Shown: in pieces, positions 42,252 through 52,445 of the stretch | How the letters are laid out: each line of letters begins with the position of its first letter | Numbering within the stretch: the stretch's first letter is position 1 | Assembly (NCBI RefSeq): GCF_023822045.1 | Contig: NZ_CP084712.1 | Coordinates: 4,213,001-4,277,000 of the forward strand | Direction of reading: 5' to 3' | DNA: 64,000 nt | Source of the DNA: Sphingopyxis sp. USTB-05 | Lineage (GTDB): Bacteria; Pseudomonadota; Alphaproteobacteria; Sphingomonadales; Sphingomonadaceae | Notes under the pieces: generated by a model | Told to the model about the DNA's origin: nothing | Database searches by the model: none | The model's input: only the letters and a program-made list of their open reading frames with translations | Translations under genes and position numbers: made by a program

Positions 42252-45200
42252 TCAATGAAAATCACGCGACTTGGGCAGGATGCGGACGTCGCGCGGATGA
42301 CCATGTTTCGTCGCATAACCGCGCGGTAGCTGCGGATGCTTGACCTCGTCGGCACGGCAGACTTCGGGTTCGAAACGCCGGTCGCTCCCCAGCGTGTCGA
42401 GCATTTGGGTGCGATCGACGATCCGCGTCGCCATCAGGTGGATCACGCCTTCCTTGCTGCGCTGTACTTCGCCCTCGGCCAGCATCAGCCGCGACGCCAT
42501 GACGGCACGGCGATAGCGTTCGAAATGGCGCGCCCATAACAGGATGTTGACGATCCCGCCCTCATCCTCGAGCGTGATGAAGATCGCATTGCCCTTCCCC
42601 GGCCGCTGACGGATCAGCACGACGCCCGCGGTGCGGACGATCGACCCGTTCTTCGCGGCAGAGACCTGCGAAGCGCTCAATATGCCTTCGCGCTCGAAAT
42701 CGCGGCGCAGGAACGCCATCGGATGGCCTTTCAGCGACAGCCGCGTCGTCTGATAATCGGTGAGCACATGTTCGACCATCGGTGTCGGCGGCAACTGCGG
42801 ATCCTCCTCGGCGCCAAGCTCGTCGGTTTCGGCCGCGCCGAACAGCGGCAGCACGCCCTGCCGGACGCGGCGGGCATCCCAGAGTGCAGGACGGCGGTCG
42901 AGCCCCATCGACCGGCACGCATCCGCCTCGGCCAGCAGGCGCAGCGCGCGTGAGGGCAGGTTCGCGCGGCGCGCCAGCTCCTCGACCGAGGCGAAGGGCG
43001 TAGCGCGCGCATCGGCGATTGCTTTCGCCCATTCCTCACGAAACCCGTCGACCTGCCGAAAGCCGAGCCGCAGCGCGAGGCTGCCGTCGTCGCGCCGTTC
43101 GAGGCTGTTGTCCCAATGGCTGGCGTTGACGTCGACCTCGCGCACCTCGACCCCATGTTCGCGCGCATCGCGGACGAGCTGGGCCGGGGCATAGAAGCCC
43201 ATCGGCTGCGAATTAAGGATACCGCACGCGAAGACCGCGGGGTGATAATGCTTGATCCACGAGGAGACGTAGACAAGCCGCGCGAAGGATTGGGCGTGGC
43301 TTTCGGGAAAGCCGTAACTGCCGAAGCCTTCGATCTGCTTGAAACAGCGTTCGGCGAATTCTTTTTCGTAGCCGCGCGCAACCATCCCGCCGACCATTTT
43401 CTCACGGAAATTGTCGATCGTTCCGACGTTGCGAAAAGTTGCCATTGCTCGTCGCAGACCGTTGGCTTCCTCGGGCGTGAAGCCAGCCGCTGTGATCGCC
43501 AAGCTCATCGCCTGCTCCTGAAACAGCGGCACGCCAAAGGTGTGGCCCAGAACTTCGCGCAATTCATTGGGGTCATGGGGCGGAGCGGGGGAGGGATATT
43601 CGACCTCCTCCTCCTTATTTCGGCGGCGCAGATAGGGATGCACCATATCGCCCTCAATCGGCCCGGGACGAACGATCGCGACCTGCACAACCAGATCATA
43701 GAGCTTTCGGGGCCGCAGGCGCGGCAGCATGTTGATCTGCGCGCGGCTCTCGACCTGAAAGACCCCGATGCTGTCGCCCTTGCAAAGCATGTCGTAAACC
43801 GCCGGATCCTTGGAATCGATGTCGAGTTCCAGCGTGTGGTCGCCCAGCCCATGCTCGCGCATCAGATCGTAGCATTTGCGGATACAGGTCAGCATGCCGA
43901 GTGCCAGCACATCGACCTTCATCAGCCCAAGCGCGTCGATGTCGTCCTTGTCCCATTCGATGAAGGTGCGATCCTCCATCGCGGCATTATGGATCGGCAC
44001 CAGCTCGTCGAGCCGCCCTTCGGTGAGGACGAAGCCCCCGACATGCTGTGATAAATGCCGCGGTGCCTTTAGAAGTTCGCCGACGAAGCGGTGCAGCCGC
44101 TCGATTTCGCCGTTGTGGGGATTGAGTCCGGCTTCGGCGAGCCGCTCGACGGGTACCTCGTCGCCCCAACTGCCCCAACTCGTGTCCGCGAGCCGCGCCG
44201 TGACGTCCTCGCTGAATCCCAGCGCCTTGCCGACCTCGCGGATCGTACTGCGCGGACGATAATGGATGACGGTTGCAGCGATCGCCGCACGGTCGCGCGT
44301 ATAGCGGTCGTAGATATATTGGATCACCTCTTCGCGTCGCTCATGCTCGAAATCTACGTCGATGTCGGGGGGCTCGTCGCGCTCGGCCGATACGAAGCGC
44401 GAAAAGAGCAGCTTGTGTTCGTCCGGATCGACCGAGGTGACCCCAAGCAGAAAGCAGACGATCGAATTGGCCGCCGACCCACGGCCCTGGCACAGGATCG
44501 GCGGCTCCTGCGCCCGTGCGAAACGGACGAGATCGTAGACGGTCAGGAAATAATAGACATAGTTCCGTCGTCGGATCAGGCGGAGTTCGTTGCCGATCAT
44601 CTTGCGGATCTTCGGCTTCAGCGGTGCGCCATAGCGTTTTTCCGCCGCCGTCTTCACCAGATGGTGGAGATAGTTGAAGGGCTTCCAGCCTGGCGGCACC
44701 GGCTCGTGCGGATATTCGTAGCGCAGATCGTCGAGGCGAAAGCCGATACGGCCGAGCAGCTTCGCGCTCGCGTCGATTGCCCTGGGATGAAACGCGAAAA
44801 GTCGTCGCATTTCGGCCGGCGGCTTCAGATAGCGTTCGGCATTGGCGCGCAGCCGCTTGCCCGCCTTATGAATGGTGACGCCTTCGCGGATGCAGGTGAT
44901 GATATCATGGAGAGGGCGCTGTGCGGCGGTCGCATACAGCGCGTCGTTGGTCGCGAGCAGGGGGACGTTGGTTGCTGCCGACAGCCGCTGAAGTTCGGCC
45001 AATCGCCGCGCGTCGGCACCCGATTGCGGCATCGTCGCCGCCAGCCACACCGATTTCGGACGCGCGCGCTTGAGCGTGCGGAGCAGCGCCTCGTCACCAT
45101 CCATCGCGATCAACAGCAGATCGTCACAATGGCCAAGCAGATCTTCGAGGTGGAGGATGCAGTCGCCCTTTTCGGCTCGCAGGTTGCCGGTCGAAAGGAG

Positions 45201-45530
45201 CCGCGTCAGCCGGCCCCAGCCGTGTCGGCTGATCGGATAGGCGACGATGTCGGGCGTGCCGTCGGCGAAGACGAGCCTTGCGCCGACCACCAGCCGAAAG
45301 TCTTTCACCATCTCGGGCTGCTTCACCTGCACCTCTTTGAGGAATGCCCACGCCCTGACCACCCCCGCGACGCTGTTGCGGTCGGCGATGCCGATGCCGG
45401 TCATGCCGAGGGCGATTGCCTCTGCCACCATCTCGGCGGGGTGCGAGGCGCCGCGCAGGAAGCTGTAGTTGGTCGCCGCGATCAGTTCGGCGAAGCCGGT
45501 TTCGGGGCCGGGCTGGGGCGCCTCGCTCAT
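42252..45530 (-). CDS. dnaE2: Error-prone DNA polymerase III alpha subunit DnaE2
   Basis: The 1092-residue translesion polymerase of the ImuA-ImuB-DnaE2 mutasome has an N-terminal PHP domain (NYSFLRGASHPAEMVAEAIA, IADRNSVAGV). The polymerase core includes CQGRGSAANS (about 347-356) and the catalytic motif PPDIDVDFEH (about 387-396), followed by the helix-hairpin-helix and OB regions. It overlaps imuB by ATGA. It is induced with the operon from the LexA box at 47762. The length and PHP form identify DnaE2 rather than the replicative DnaE1. Confidence 0.97.
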   Translation of the reverse strand: MSEAPQPGPETGFAELIAATNYSFLRGASHPAEMVAEAIALGMTGIGIADRNSVAGVVRAWAFLKEVQVKQPEMVKDFRLVVGARLVFADGTPDIVAYPISRHGWGRLTRLLSTGNLRAEKGDCILHLEDLLGHCDDLLLIAMDGDEALLRTLKRARPKSVWLAATMPQSGADARRLAELQRLSAATNVPLLATNDALYATAAQRPLHDIITCIREGVTIHKAGKRLRANAERYLKPPAEMRRLFAFHPRAIDASAKLLGRIGFRLDDLRYEYPHEPVPPGWKPFNYLHHLVKTAAEKRYGAPLKPKIRKMIGNELRLIRRRNYVYYFLTVYDLVRFARAQEPPILCQGRGSAANSIVCFLLGVTSVDPDEHKLLFSRFVSAERDEPPDIDVDFEHERREEVIQYIYDRYTRDRAAIAATVIHYRPRSTIREVGKALGFSEDVTARLADTSWGSWGDEVPVERLAEAGLNPHNGEIERLHRFVGELLKAPRHLSQHVGGFVLTEGRLDELVPIHNAAMEDRTFIEWDKDDIDALGLMKVDVLALGMLTCIRKCYDLMREHGLGDHTLELDIDSKDPAVYDMLCKGDSIGVFQVESRAQINMLPRLRPRKLYDLVVQVAIVRPGPIEGDMVHPYLRRRNKEEEVEYPSPAPPHDPNELREVLGHTFGVPLFQEQAMSLAITAAGFTPEEANGLRRAMATFRNVGTIDNFREKMVGGMVARGYEKEFAERCFKQIEGFGSYGFPESHAQSFARLVYVSSWIKHYHPAVFACGILNSQPMGFYAPAQLVRDAREHGVEVREVDVNASHWDNSLERRDDGSLALRLGFRQVDGFREEWAKAIADARATPFASVEELARRANLPSRALRLLAEADACRSMGLDRRPALWDARRVRQGVLPLFGAAETDELGAEEDPQLPPTPMVEHVLTDYQTTRLSLKGHPMAFLRRDFEREGILSASQVSAAKNGSIVRTAGVVLIRQRPGKGNAIFITLEDEGGIVNILLWARHFERYRRAVMASRLMLAEGEVQRSKEGVIHLMATRIVDRTQMLDTLGSDRRFEPEVCRADEVKHPQLPRGYATKHGHPRDVRILPKSRDFH

Positions 45531-47065
45531 GCGAAGACCCCGTGGATATACCAGCGGGGGTCGGGCTTTTCATCGTAGAGACCGTGGCGGAAGAGCCAGA
45601 AGCGCCGGCCCTGCGCATCCTCGACCCGGTAATAGTCGCGCGTCAGTCCGCCATTGTCTCGGCGCCGCCACCATTCGGCGGCAATGCGTTCCGGCCCTTC
45701 GTAGCGGCGCACGGCATGAAAATCGCGGCGCCAACGGAAACGCTGCGGAGGGCCGTCAGGCACTTCGGCGATCACCTCGATCGGTTGCGGCGGATCGAAC
45801 AGGTGGAAAGGGCGCGTCGGCGGCTCGCCGGGCTCGGGCGTCTGCCAAGGTAGCAGCGACGGTGCGTCGACTGCGGGCAGCTCGAGCTGCGCCTGCTCGG
45901 GAATATGCGTGTCGACGGGGCGGAGGCGTCGCACACGACCGCGTCCAAGCCGCGTCGCGAGACGGTCGGCGAGCTCGTCGATCGCGGCCTCCTTTACCGC
46001 GCCGCCCTCGAGCCTCAGTTGGCTTGCGCCGAGCGCCTCGAGCCGCGGCACCGCAAGGCGGATCATGTCGAAGCCGAAGCCGGGGTCGAGCGGGTCGGCG
46101 AGGCTGTCCATACGCTCGGCGAACAGGCGCATGACGAGTCCGGTGTCGCGGGTCGGGTGGCCGGTTTCGATCGCGATGCTGCGCGCAAGGCCGTCGCTGC
46201 GAAAGAAGGTCGCCCTGAAATGGCGCCCGCCCTTGCCGCGCTCGGCGAGGTCTTCGATCGCTTCGGCAGCAAGTTCGGCAAGGATTTTGGTGGCGTGCGC
46301 GGTACTGCCAAGCGGCTCGGCAAAGCGGCGTTCGGTGATCACTGGCGGCGCTGCGACGCGCGGATCAAGCGGGCTCGGCGCGTCGCCCAATATCCGGCGC
46401 AGCGCCATCGCGGCGTCGGCGCCGAAGCGCGCGGCGAGGTTCGCCATCGGGCGGCTCGCAAGGTCGCCGATCGTCTTGAGCCCCGCGCGCACAAGCGCGG
46501 TTGTCGCCTCGGTCTCAAGTTCGAGCGCGGCAACCGGAAGACGGCGGATCGCTTGTCCTTCGTCGGGGGCGGGGCGTGCCTGATACCGCGCGAGCGCGCG
46601 TGCGGCGTCGGCGGTAGGGCCCAGTGCGTGGCGGAGTGTTACGCCAAGCCGCGTAAGGCGCATATCGAGGTCGGCGATCAGTCCCGCCTCGTCGCCGAAG
46701 AGATGCCCGGTGCCAGCAATGTCTAGGATCAGGCCGTCGGGGGCGTCGAGCGCGACAAGCGGAGAATAGCGTGCGCAGCCCTGTGCGAGTCGATCGAGCC
46801 ATTCATGGTCGAGTCCCGGATCGTGCGACACGACGGCGAGTTCGCCAACCTGCGCGCGCGCATCGGCAAGCGGCATGCCGGGGCGCAGTCCGACCGCAAG
46901 CGCCGCCGCGTCGACGCTCGCGATTCGCATCGCGCCGCGCTGCTTTTCGGCGAAGACGAGCGGTGCGTCAGGCGGCCGCGGCGCCGTGCGAAGCCATCGC
47001 TCGGCGGGCAGGAAGGGGAAGAAGAGCGCCAGATAGCGCCGTGTCCCCAAATCGGTTTTCGTCAT
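45527..47065 (-). CDS. imuB: ImuB, Y-family polymerase-like mutasome protein
   Basis: The 512-residue protein resembles Y-family polymerases (RYLALFFPFLPAERWLRTAP, RIASVDAAALAVGLRPGMPL). It is generally regarded as a catalytically inactive hub that links DnaE2 to the sliding clamp. The start MTKTDLGTRRYLALF at 47065 gives the usual N-terminus. It overlaps the imuA end by about 98 bp, more than usual; a longer in-frame extension to 47227 lacks homology. The C-terminus ends YHGVFA-like (DPRWYIHGVFA). Confidence 0.92.
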   Translation of the reverse strand: MTKTDLGTRRYLALFFPFLPAERWLRTAPRPPDAPLVFAEKQRGAMRIASVDAAALAVGLRPGMPLADARAQVGELAVVSHDPGLDHEWLDRLAQGCARYSPLVALDAPDGLILDIAGTGHLFGDEAGLIADLDMRLTRLGVTLRHALGPTADAARALARYQARPAPDEGQAIRRLPVAALELETEATTALVRAGLKTIGDLASRPMANLAARFGADAAMALRRILGDAPSPLDPRVAAPPVITERRFAEPLGSTAHATKILAELAAEAIEDLAERGKGGRHFRATFFRSDGLARSIAIETGHPTRDTGLVMRLFAERMDSLADPLDPGFGFDMIRLAVPRLEALGASQLRLEGGAVKEAAIDELADRLATRLGRGRVRRLRPVDTHIPEQAQLELPAVDAPSLLPWQTPEPGEPPTRPFHLFDPPQPIEVIAEVPDGPPQRFRWRRDFHAVRRYEGPERIAAEWWRRRDNGGLTRDYYRVEDAQGRRFWLFRHGLYDEKPDPRWYIHGVFA

Positions 47066-47759
47066 GGTTCCAGTCCAGTCGCCAGCGAGCGGGTGCAGAG
47101 CCGCCGCGCCAGCGCAGCAATTCGAGGTCGAAGGCGGGTGCGCCGGGGGCGTTTGCTTCGAGAGCATGTGATGCGGCCGCTGCGACGCTCCAGCGCGTCT
47201 CGGCGACACTCGGTGCCGGCACCGCATTGAGGCGGAGCATCAGTAAGGTCGTGCCAGCATCGCGTGCTCCGAGGGCGAGGCGGCGTCCCGCTGTCAGATC
47301 GAGCAAAGGGAATTTGCCCCAGCTTTCGACGATCACCGCCGCCGATCCCGCGCAGCGGATCGCATCGTTCGCGCAGGCGAGCAGCATTTTGGGATCGGCG
47401 GTCTCGACGAGCAAAAGCCGGTCGGGGTCGCCACCCAGCTCGGCGATGCCAGGGGCGTAGATATGGCCGGTACGCTTCCCGGCATCGGTGGTACGCAGCC
47501 AGATCAGCGGCGCTTTGCCCGGGGTGCGTAAGGCCATGAGCCCCGCAAAGGCAGCGGCGCTCGTCGCGTCGAGCGCATCGGCGGCGAAAAATTCATGGGT
47601 ACGTCCGACTGCAAGTCCGCCGCCGATCGCGGCGTCGAAGCGCGCGTGCCCGCTCTCCAGCCAGCCGTCGGTCCGGCGGCTTTCGAAACCGCCATCGGCG
47701 GCCAGCCGGGCGATGCGTTGGCGCAGCCCGGCGAGTATGGGGGACGACTCGCGCATCAT
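46968..47759 (-). CDS. imuA: ImuA, RecA-like SOS mutagenesis protein
   Basis: The 263-residue RecA-related protein lacks a strong Walker A; it retains an overall RecA-like order (GGGLAVGRTHEFFAADALDA, LIWLRTTDAGKRTGHIYAPG, RLLLVETADPKMLLACANDA). The C-terminal RWRLDWNHDENRFGDTALSG is characteristic of ImuA. It is first in the SOS operon. Two adjacent ATGs (47759, 47756) follow a CAGGAAC site that is part of the LexA box, so the repressor covers the ribosome-site DNA. Confidence 0.92.
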   Translation of the reverse strand: MMRESSPILAGLRQRIARLAADGGFESRRTDGWLESGHARFDAAIGGGLAVGRTHEFFAADALDATSAAAFAGLMALRTPGKAPLIWLRTTDAGKRTGHIYAPGIAELGGDPDRLLLVETADPKMLLACANDAIRCAGSAAVIVESWGKFPLLDLTAGRRLALGARDAGTTLLMLRLNAVPAPSVAETRWSVAAAASHALEANAPGAPAFDLELLRWRGGSAPARWRLDWNHDENRFGDTALSGALLPLPARRAMASHGAAAA

Positions 47760-47761
47760 TT

Positions 47762-47776
47762 GTTCCTGATATGTTC
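47762..47776 (-). promoter_or_regulatory. LexA box of imuA-imuB-dnaE2
   Basis: The plus strand reads GTTC-CTGATAT-GTTC, an exact GTTC-N7-GTTC direct repeat, the form used by alphaproteobacterial LexA. It is only 2 bp from the imuA start. Confidence 0.88.
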
Positions 47777-47838
47777 CATTAGCGCTTTTGGGATGGCGCT
47801 TGTCAAGAAGGGTCGGGAAATGGTGCAGCTAGAAAGGG

Positions 47839-49242
47839 TTAGCGAGCGACTGTCGCGATTCCCGCGCTGCTGTCGCCGCCCAGCGTACGGAACAGAGTGA
47901 TTCGCGTGCTAACGAGCAGCAATTGCGTTCCGATCTCGCTCCGCCGCGCCGAATAGAGGCTGCGCTGCGCATCGAGACTGGAGAGGAAGCTGTCGACGCC
48001 CCCCTTGTAGCGCGCATCGGTGAGCGTTGCCGTGTCGCTTGCGGCTTCGGTGTTCGCAGCGGCGGCGCGGACCCGCTCGGATATCGTGCCCTGCACCGCG
48101 AGTGCGTCGGCGACCTCGCGGAATGCGGTTTGGATAGCGCCTTCATAGCCCGCGAGCGCGGCATCGCGCTGCGCCTCGCTCACTGCGACCCCCGCGCGGC
48201 GGCCGCCGGCGTCGAAGATCGTCGCCGTCGCATCGCCGCCCGCCGACCAGTTGAACGACCCGCTGTCGAACAAACCGGAGAGCGCGTTGCTCGCAAAACC
48301 AAGCAAACCGGTGAGCGAGATCGACGGGAAGAGCCGCGCGCGCGCGACGCCGATGTCGGCATTGGCGGCGCGGAGGCCATATTCGGCTTCGATCACGTCG
48401 GGACGGCGGAGCAGAATCTCCGAACTGACTCCGGCGGGCAGCGACACGATCGACGGCGTTACTTCGGTGAGGCTCAGGGGGAGCAGGGCGCGGTCGATAT
48501 CGCCGCCGACGAGCAGGCGGATGAGATTCTCGTCCTGCGCGAGTGCGGTCCGTTGCTGCGCGATCGAATCCTCGGCGGTCGCGAGTATCTGTTCGGCCTG
48601 GCGCAGGTCGGTGCGCGGCGCGACGCCGCCGTCGAGTCGCGCCTTGGTCAGCCGCACGCTTTCGCGGGCATTCGCGGCAGTGTCTTCGGCGATTTTCAGC
48701 AGGTCGCGGTCGGCGCCATAGGTCGCCCAGGCGTCGGCGAGATTGGCGATCAGCGCGAGGCGTACGGTACGCGACGCCGCCTCTGTACCAAGTGCGCGAT
48801 TGCGGTCGGCCTCGGTCGCATTGGCGAGCTTGCCGAACAGGTCGAGTTCGAAGGCGGTAATGCCGCCGCGCAGCGAGAAATCGCCGCTGCCGTTCCCGGT
48901 TCCACTATCCGAATAGTCCGCGCCGGCATTGATCCCGAGTTCGGGGAATTGCCCCGACCGCGTGACGCGCACCTGCGCACGCGCCGCGGCGACATTGGCA
49001 TAGGCGACGCGCAGGTCGCGGTTGTTGGCTAGCGCCTGATCGGTCAGCGCCTGTAGCCGCGGATCGGTAAAGACGCTTTTGTACGAGAGGATCGGAAGCG
49101 CCGCCTCGCTCTGCAGCAGATAGGCGTCGCCGGCAGGCCAGCTTTGTGGGACAGGCAGGGCCGGCAGCACCGTCTTCGGCGCGAGCGAGCAGCCCGCGAG
49201 CGCGAGCGTAGTGGCGAGGAGGAAGGCACGGGTGCCAATCAT
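47839..49242 (-). CDS. RND efflux outer-membrane factor (NodT/OprM type)
   Basis: The 467-residue TolC-like lipoprotein has the lipobox LALAGC at residues 13-18 (signal MIGTRAFLLATTLALAGCSL). The body is two repeats of long helices and beta strands (LTDQALANNRDLRVAYANVA, then LRRPDVIEAEYGLRAANADI). It forms the exit channel of the tripartite pump. Its ATG overlaps the pump gene stop. It is the third gene of the efflux operon. Confidence 0.93.
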   Translation of the reverse strand: MIGTRAFLLATTLALAGCSLAPKTVLPALPVPQSWPAGDAYLLQSEAALPILSYKSVFTDPRLQALTDQALANNRDLRVAYANVAAARAQVRVTRSGQFPELGINAGADYSDSGTGNGSGDFSLRGGITAFELDLFGKLANATEADRNRALGTEAASRTVRLALIANLADAWATYGADRDLLKIAEDTAANARESVRLTKARLDGGVAPRTDLRQAEQILATAEDSIAQQRTALAQDENLIRLLVGGDIDRALLPLSLTEVTPSIVSLPAGVSSEILLRRPDVIEAEYGLRAANADIGVARARLFPSISLTGLLGFASNALSGLFDSGSFNWSAGGDATATIFDAGGRRAGVAVSEAQRDAALAGYEGAIQTAFREVADALAVQGTISERVRAAAANTEAASDTATLTDARYKGGVDSFLSSLDAQRSLYSARRSEIGTQLLLVSTRITLFRTLGGDSSAGIATVAR

Positions 49243-52200
49243 GCCGGCACCTCGGCCGAGCCTTCATCCTTATTCTTGCCGAACCGCGCACGCGCCGCCG
49301 CAAGCCCGTCGCGCACGCCACGGCGGACGAGGACGAAGAAGAGCGGAATGAAGAAGATTGCGAGGAAGGCGGCGGTGAGCATGCCGCCGATCACCGAGGT
49401 GCCGATCGCGACGCGGCTGTTCGCGCCGGCGCCGGTCGCGATGGCGAGCGGCAGCACGCCGAAGATGAAGGCAAAGCTCGTCATCAAAATCGGGCGCAGG
49501 CGGATACGCGCCGCGGCGATAGCGGCCTCGATCACGCGCTTGCCCTTGCGTTCTTCCTGTTCAGCGAACTCGATCATCAGGATCGCATTCTTTGCGGCGA
49601 GGCCCATTGTGGTGAGCAGCCCGATCTGAAGATAGACGTCGTTTTCGAGACCGCGCAGATTGACGGCAAAGATAGCGCCGATCAGACCGAGCGGAATGAC
49701 CAAGATCACCGCGAGCGGGATCGACCAGCTTTCGTAAAGCGCGGCGAGGCAGAGGAAGACGACGAGCAGCGACAGGCCATAGAGCAGGGGCGCCTGCCCC
49801 GAGGAGAGGCGCTCCTGATAGGAGGAGCCCGACCAGGCGACGCTGGTGCCGGGGATTTCGCCCGCCATCCGCTCCATCTCGTCCATCGCCTCGCCCGAGC
49901 TGGTGCCCGGCGAGGGCTGGCCCGAGATTTCAAAGGCGGGCACGCCCTGGAAGCGCGAGCTGCTGCTCGGCGTCGTCGACCAGCTCGTCTTGGCAAAGGC
50001 AGAGAAAGGCGACATTTCGCCGTCGGCCGAACGGACAAACCATTGGCCAAGATCTTCGGGACGCGCGCGATAGGGGGCGTCGCCCTGAACATAGACGCGC
50101 TTGACGCGGCCCTTGTCGATGAAGTCGTTGACATAGCGCCCGCCCCAAGCGGTGGAGAGGGTCGAGTTCACGTCGGCATTGTTGATGCCATAGGCGGTCA
50201 GCCGCTGTGTATCGACGTCGATCTTGAGCGTCGCTACGTCGGGCAAGTCTGACAGGCGCACCGAAGTCAGCTTGGGATTTTCATTCGCCATTGCGAGCAG
50301 CTTGTCGCGCGCTTCGGCAAATTCGGCGCGGCTCATCCCGCTGCGGTTCTGGAATTGCATCGTAAAGCCCGACGAATCTCCGAGGCCGCGGACCGCGCCG
50401 GGGACGAGCGCGAAGATCTGGGCATCGCGCAGGCCGCTCAGCGCCTTGCGCGCGCGCTCTGCAATCGCGTCGGCGGTGTTTTCCTTGCCCGGACGGTTGT
50501 CCCAATGGGTGAGGTTGACGAAGCCCTGGCCGGTATTCTGCCCCGCCGCGGCGCCGCCACCGCCGCCTGCGATCAGGAACAGCGCCTGCGTGTTCGCCTT
50601 TTCCGACGTCAGCATATATTTTTCGATCGCGTCGCGCACTTCGAGCGTCCGGCCCTGCGTCGCGCCCGCGGGTAGGCGGAACTGGACCTGCACGCGCCCC
50701 TGATCCTCATTGGGCAAAAAGCCGCTCGGCAGCCGCAGGAAGAGGAAGGCGAGCGCCACGAGCAGCACCGCATAGATGCCGAGGAACAGCCATTTGCGGT
50801 CGACGACCTTGGTGACGCTGCCGACATAACGTTCGACCGTGCGGTCGAAGCGTGTGTTGAAGCCATTTTTGGCGCGCTCGAAAAAGGCATGGACGCGCGG
50901 GAAGCGGCCGCCGTTTGCGGAGGCATCGCCGTGGCTCTTCGGCTTGAGCAGGGTAGAGGTAAGCGCAGGGCTCAGGATGAGTGCGACGAGCACCGACAAC
51001 GCCATTGCCGAGACGATAGTGACGGAGAATTGGCGATAGATGACGCCGGTCGACCCGCCGAAAAAGGCCATCGGCATAAACACCGCCGACAGCACGAGCG
51101 CGATCGCGATCAGCGCGACCTGCAGTTCCTTCATCGACTGGATCGTCGCGTCACGCGCCGACATGCCGGGATTTTCTTCCATCAACCGCTCGACATTCTC
51201 GACCACGACGATCGCGTCATCGACGAGCAGGCCGATCGCGAGCGTCAGCCCGAACAGCGTAAGCGTGTTGATGCTGAACCCCAGCATATAGAAGATCGCG
51301 AAGGTGCCGAGCAGCACGACGGGCACCGCGATCGCGGGGATCAGAACCGCGCGCCAACTCTGCAGAAAGACGAACATCACGAGGATGACGAGCAGGATCG
51401 CCTCGAACAGCGATTTCTGTACCTCGCTCACCGACAGCTTGATGAACTCGGTCGAATCATTGGCATAGCTGTAGGTGAGGCCGTCAGGGAAATCGGCGGC
51501 GAGTTCCTTCATGCGCGCCTTGACCCGGTCGGCGGTTTCGAGCGCATCGGACCCCGGCGAGAGCGAGATCGACATGCCCGCACCCGGATGTCCGTTAATG
51601 CGGCTGACGACGGCATAGCTTTCGGCGCCAATTTCGACGCGCGCGACATCCTTGATCCGTACCGTCGCGCCATCGGGCAGCGTCTTCAGCACGATATTCT
51701 CGAATTCCGGCACCGTCTGCATGCGCGATTGCGCGGTGACGGTCGCGTTGAGCATCTGCCCCTGCGGCGAGGGGAGGCCGCCGACGTCGCCCGCGGCGAC
51801 TTCGCTGTTCTGCGCCGTGATTGCCGAAATCACGTCGCTCGGCATCAACGACACGGCCGCGAGCCGCTGCGGATTGAGCCAGATGCGCATCGCGTGCGGC
51901 GCGCCAAAGATATTGACCTCGCCCACCCCTTCGACCCGCGACAGCGGGTCCTGGATATTCGACGCCATATAGTCGGAGACGTCCTGATTCACGCGCGTAT
52001 CGGTCGAATCATAGACGCCGACGAGCAGCAGCGTGTCCGAGTTCGACTTTGTAACGCGGAGGCCCTGCGCCTGCACCTGTTGCGGCAGGCGTGACAGCGC
52101 CGACTGGATCTTGTTCTGGACCTGCACTTGCGCGATGTCGGGGTCGGTACCCTTTTCGAAGATCGCGGTGATATTCGCCTGTCCGCGCGAGCTCGACTGC

Positions 52201-52439
52201 GAGCTGAAATAAAGAAGGCCGTCGATTCCCGTCAGCTGCTGTTCAAGCACCTGCGTCACGCTGTTCTCGATCGTCTCGGCCGACGCGCCCGGATAGCTGG
52301 CGCGAATATTGACCTGCGCCGGTGCGATGTCGGGATATTGCTCGATCGGCAGGGTGAATAGCGCGCCCACGCCGCCGAGCATGACGATGATCGCCAGCAC
52401 CCAGGCGAATATCGGCCGGTCGATGAAAAGGCGCGACAT
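49239..52439 (-). CDS. RND multidrug efflux transporter (AcrB/MexB, HAE1 type)
   Basis: The 1066-residue inner-membrane proton/drug antiporter starts SRLFIDRPIFAWVLAIIVML. Twelve membrane helices flank two large periplasmic loops. Proton-relay residues are present: Asp-Asp in LAIGLLVDDAIVVVENVERL and Lys in MGLAAKNAILMIEFAEQEER. The order MFP-RND-OMF is standard. The substrate range cannot be inferred. Confidence 0.96.
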   Translation of the reverse strand: MSRLFIDRPIFAWVLAIIVMLGGVGALFTLPIEQYPDIAPAQVNIRASYPGASAETIENSVTQVLEQQLTGIDGLLYFSSQSSSRGQANITAIFEKGTDPDIAQVQVQNKIQSALSRLPQQVQAQGLRVTKSNSDTLLLVGVYDSTDTRVNQDVSDYMASNIQDPLSRVEGVGEVNIFGAPHAMRIWLNPQRLAAVSLMPSDVISAITAQNSEVAAGDVGGLPSPQGQMLNATVTAQSRMQTVPEFENIVLKTLPDGATVRIKDVARVEIGAESYAVVSRINGHPGAGMSISLSPGSDALETADRVKARMKELAADFPDGLTYSYANDSTEFIKLSVSEVQKSLFEAILLVILVMFVFLQSWRAVLIPAIAVPVVLLGTFAIFYMLGFSINTLTLFGLTLAIGLLVDDAIVVVENVERLMEENPGMSARDATIQSMKELQVALIAIALVLSAVFMPMAFFGGSTGVIYRQFSVTIVSAMALSVLVALILSPALTSTLLKPKSHGDASANGGRFPRVHAFFERAKNGFNTRFDRTVERYVGSVTKVVDRKWLFLGIYAVLLVALAFLFLRLPSGFLPNEDQGRVQVQFRLPAGATQGRTLEVRDAIEKYMLTSEKANTQALFLIAGGGGGAAAGQNTGQGFVNLTHWDNRPGKENTADAIAERARKALSGLRDAQIFALVPGAVRGLGDSSGFTMQFQNRSGMSRAEFAEARDKLLAMANENPKLTSVRLSDLPDVATLKIDVDTQRLTAYGINNADVNSTLSTAWGGRYVNDFIDKGRVKRVYVQGDAPYRARPEDLGQWFVRSADGEMSPFSAFAKTSWSTTPSSSSRFQGVPAFEISGQPSPGTSSGEAMDEMERMAGEIPGTSVAWSGSSYQERLSSGQAPLLYGLSLLVVFLCLAALYESWSIPLAVILVIPLGLIGAIFAVNLRGLENDVYLQIGLLTTMGLAAKNAILMIEFAEQEERKGKRVIEAAIAAARIRLRPILMTSFAFIFGVLPLAIATGAGANSRVAIGTSVIGGMLTAAFLAIFFIPLFFVLVRRGVRDGLAAARARFGKNKDEGSAEVPA

Positions 52440-52445
52440 AAGAGG

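Noticed and set aside
42129..42258. Small open frames reading through the large palindrome
   Set aside because: They are produced by the inverted repeat itself, with proline/arginine runs and no ribosome sites.
44091..45578. A 495-residue open frame on the plus strand opposite dnaE2
   Set aside because: It is a shadow frame with His/Arg/Asp-rich composition; the minus strand carries DnaE2 catalytic motifs.
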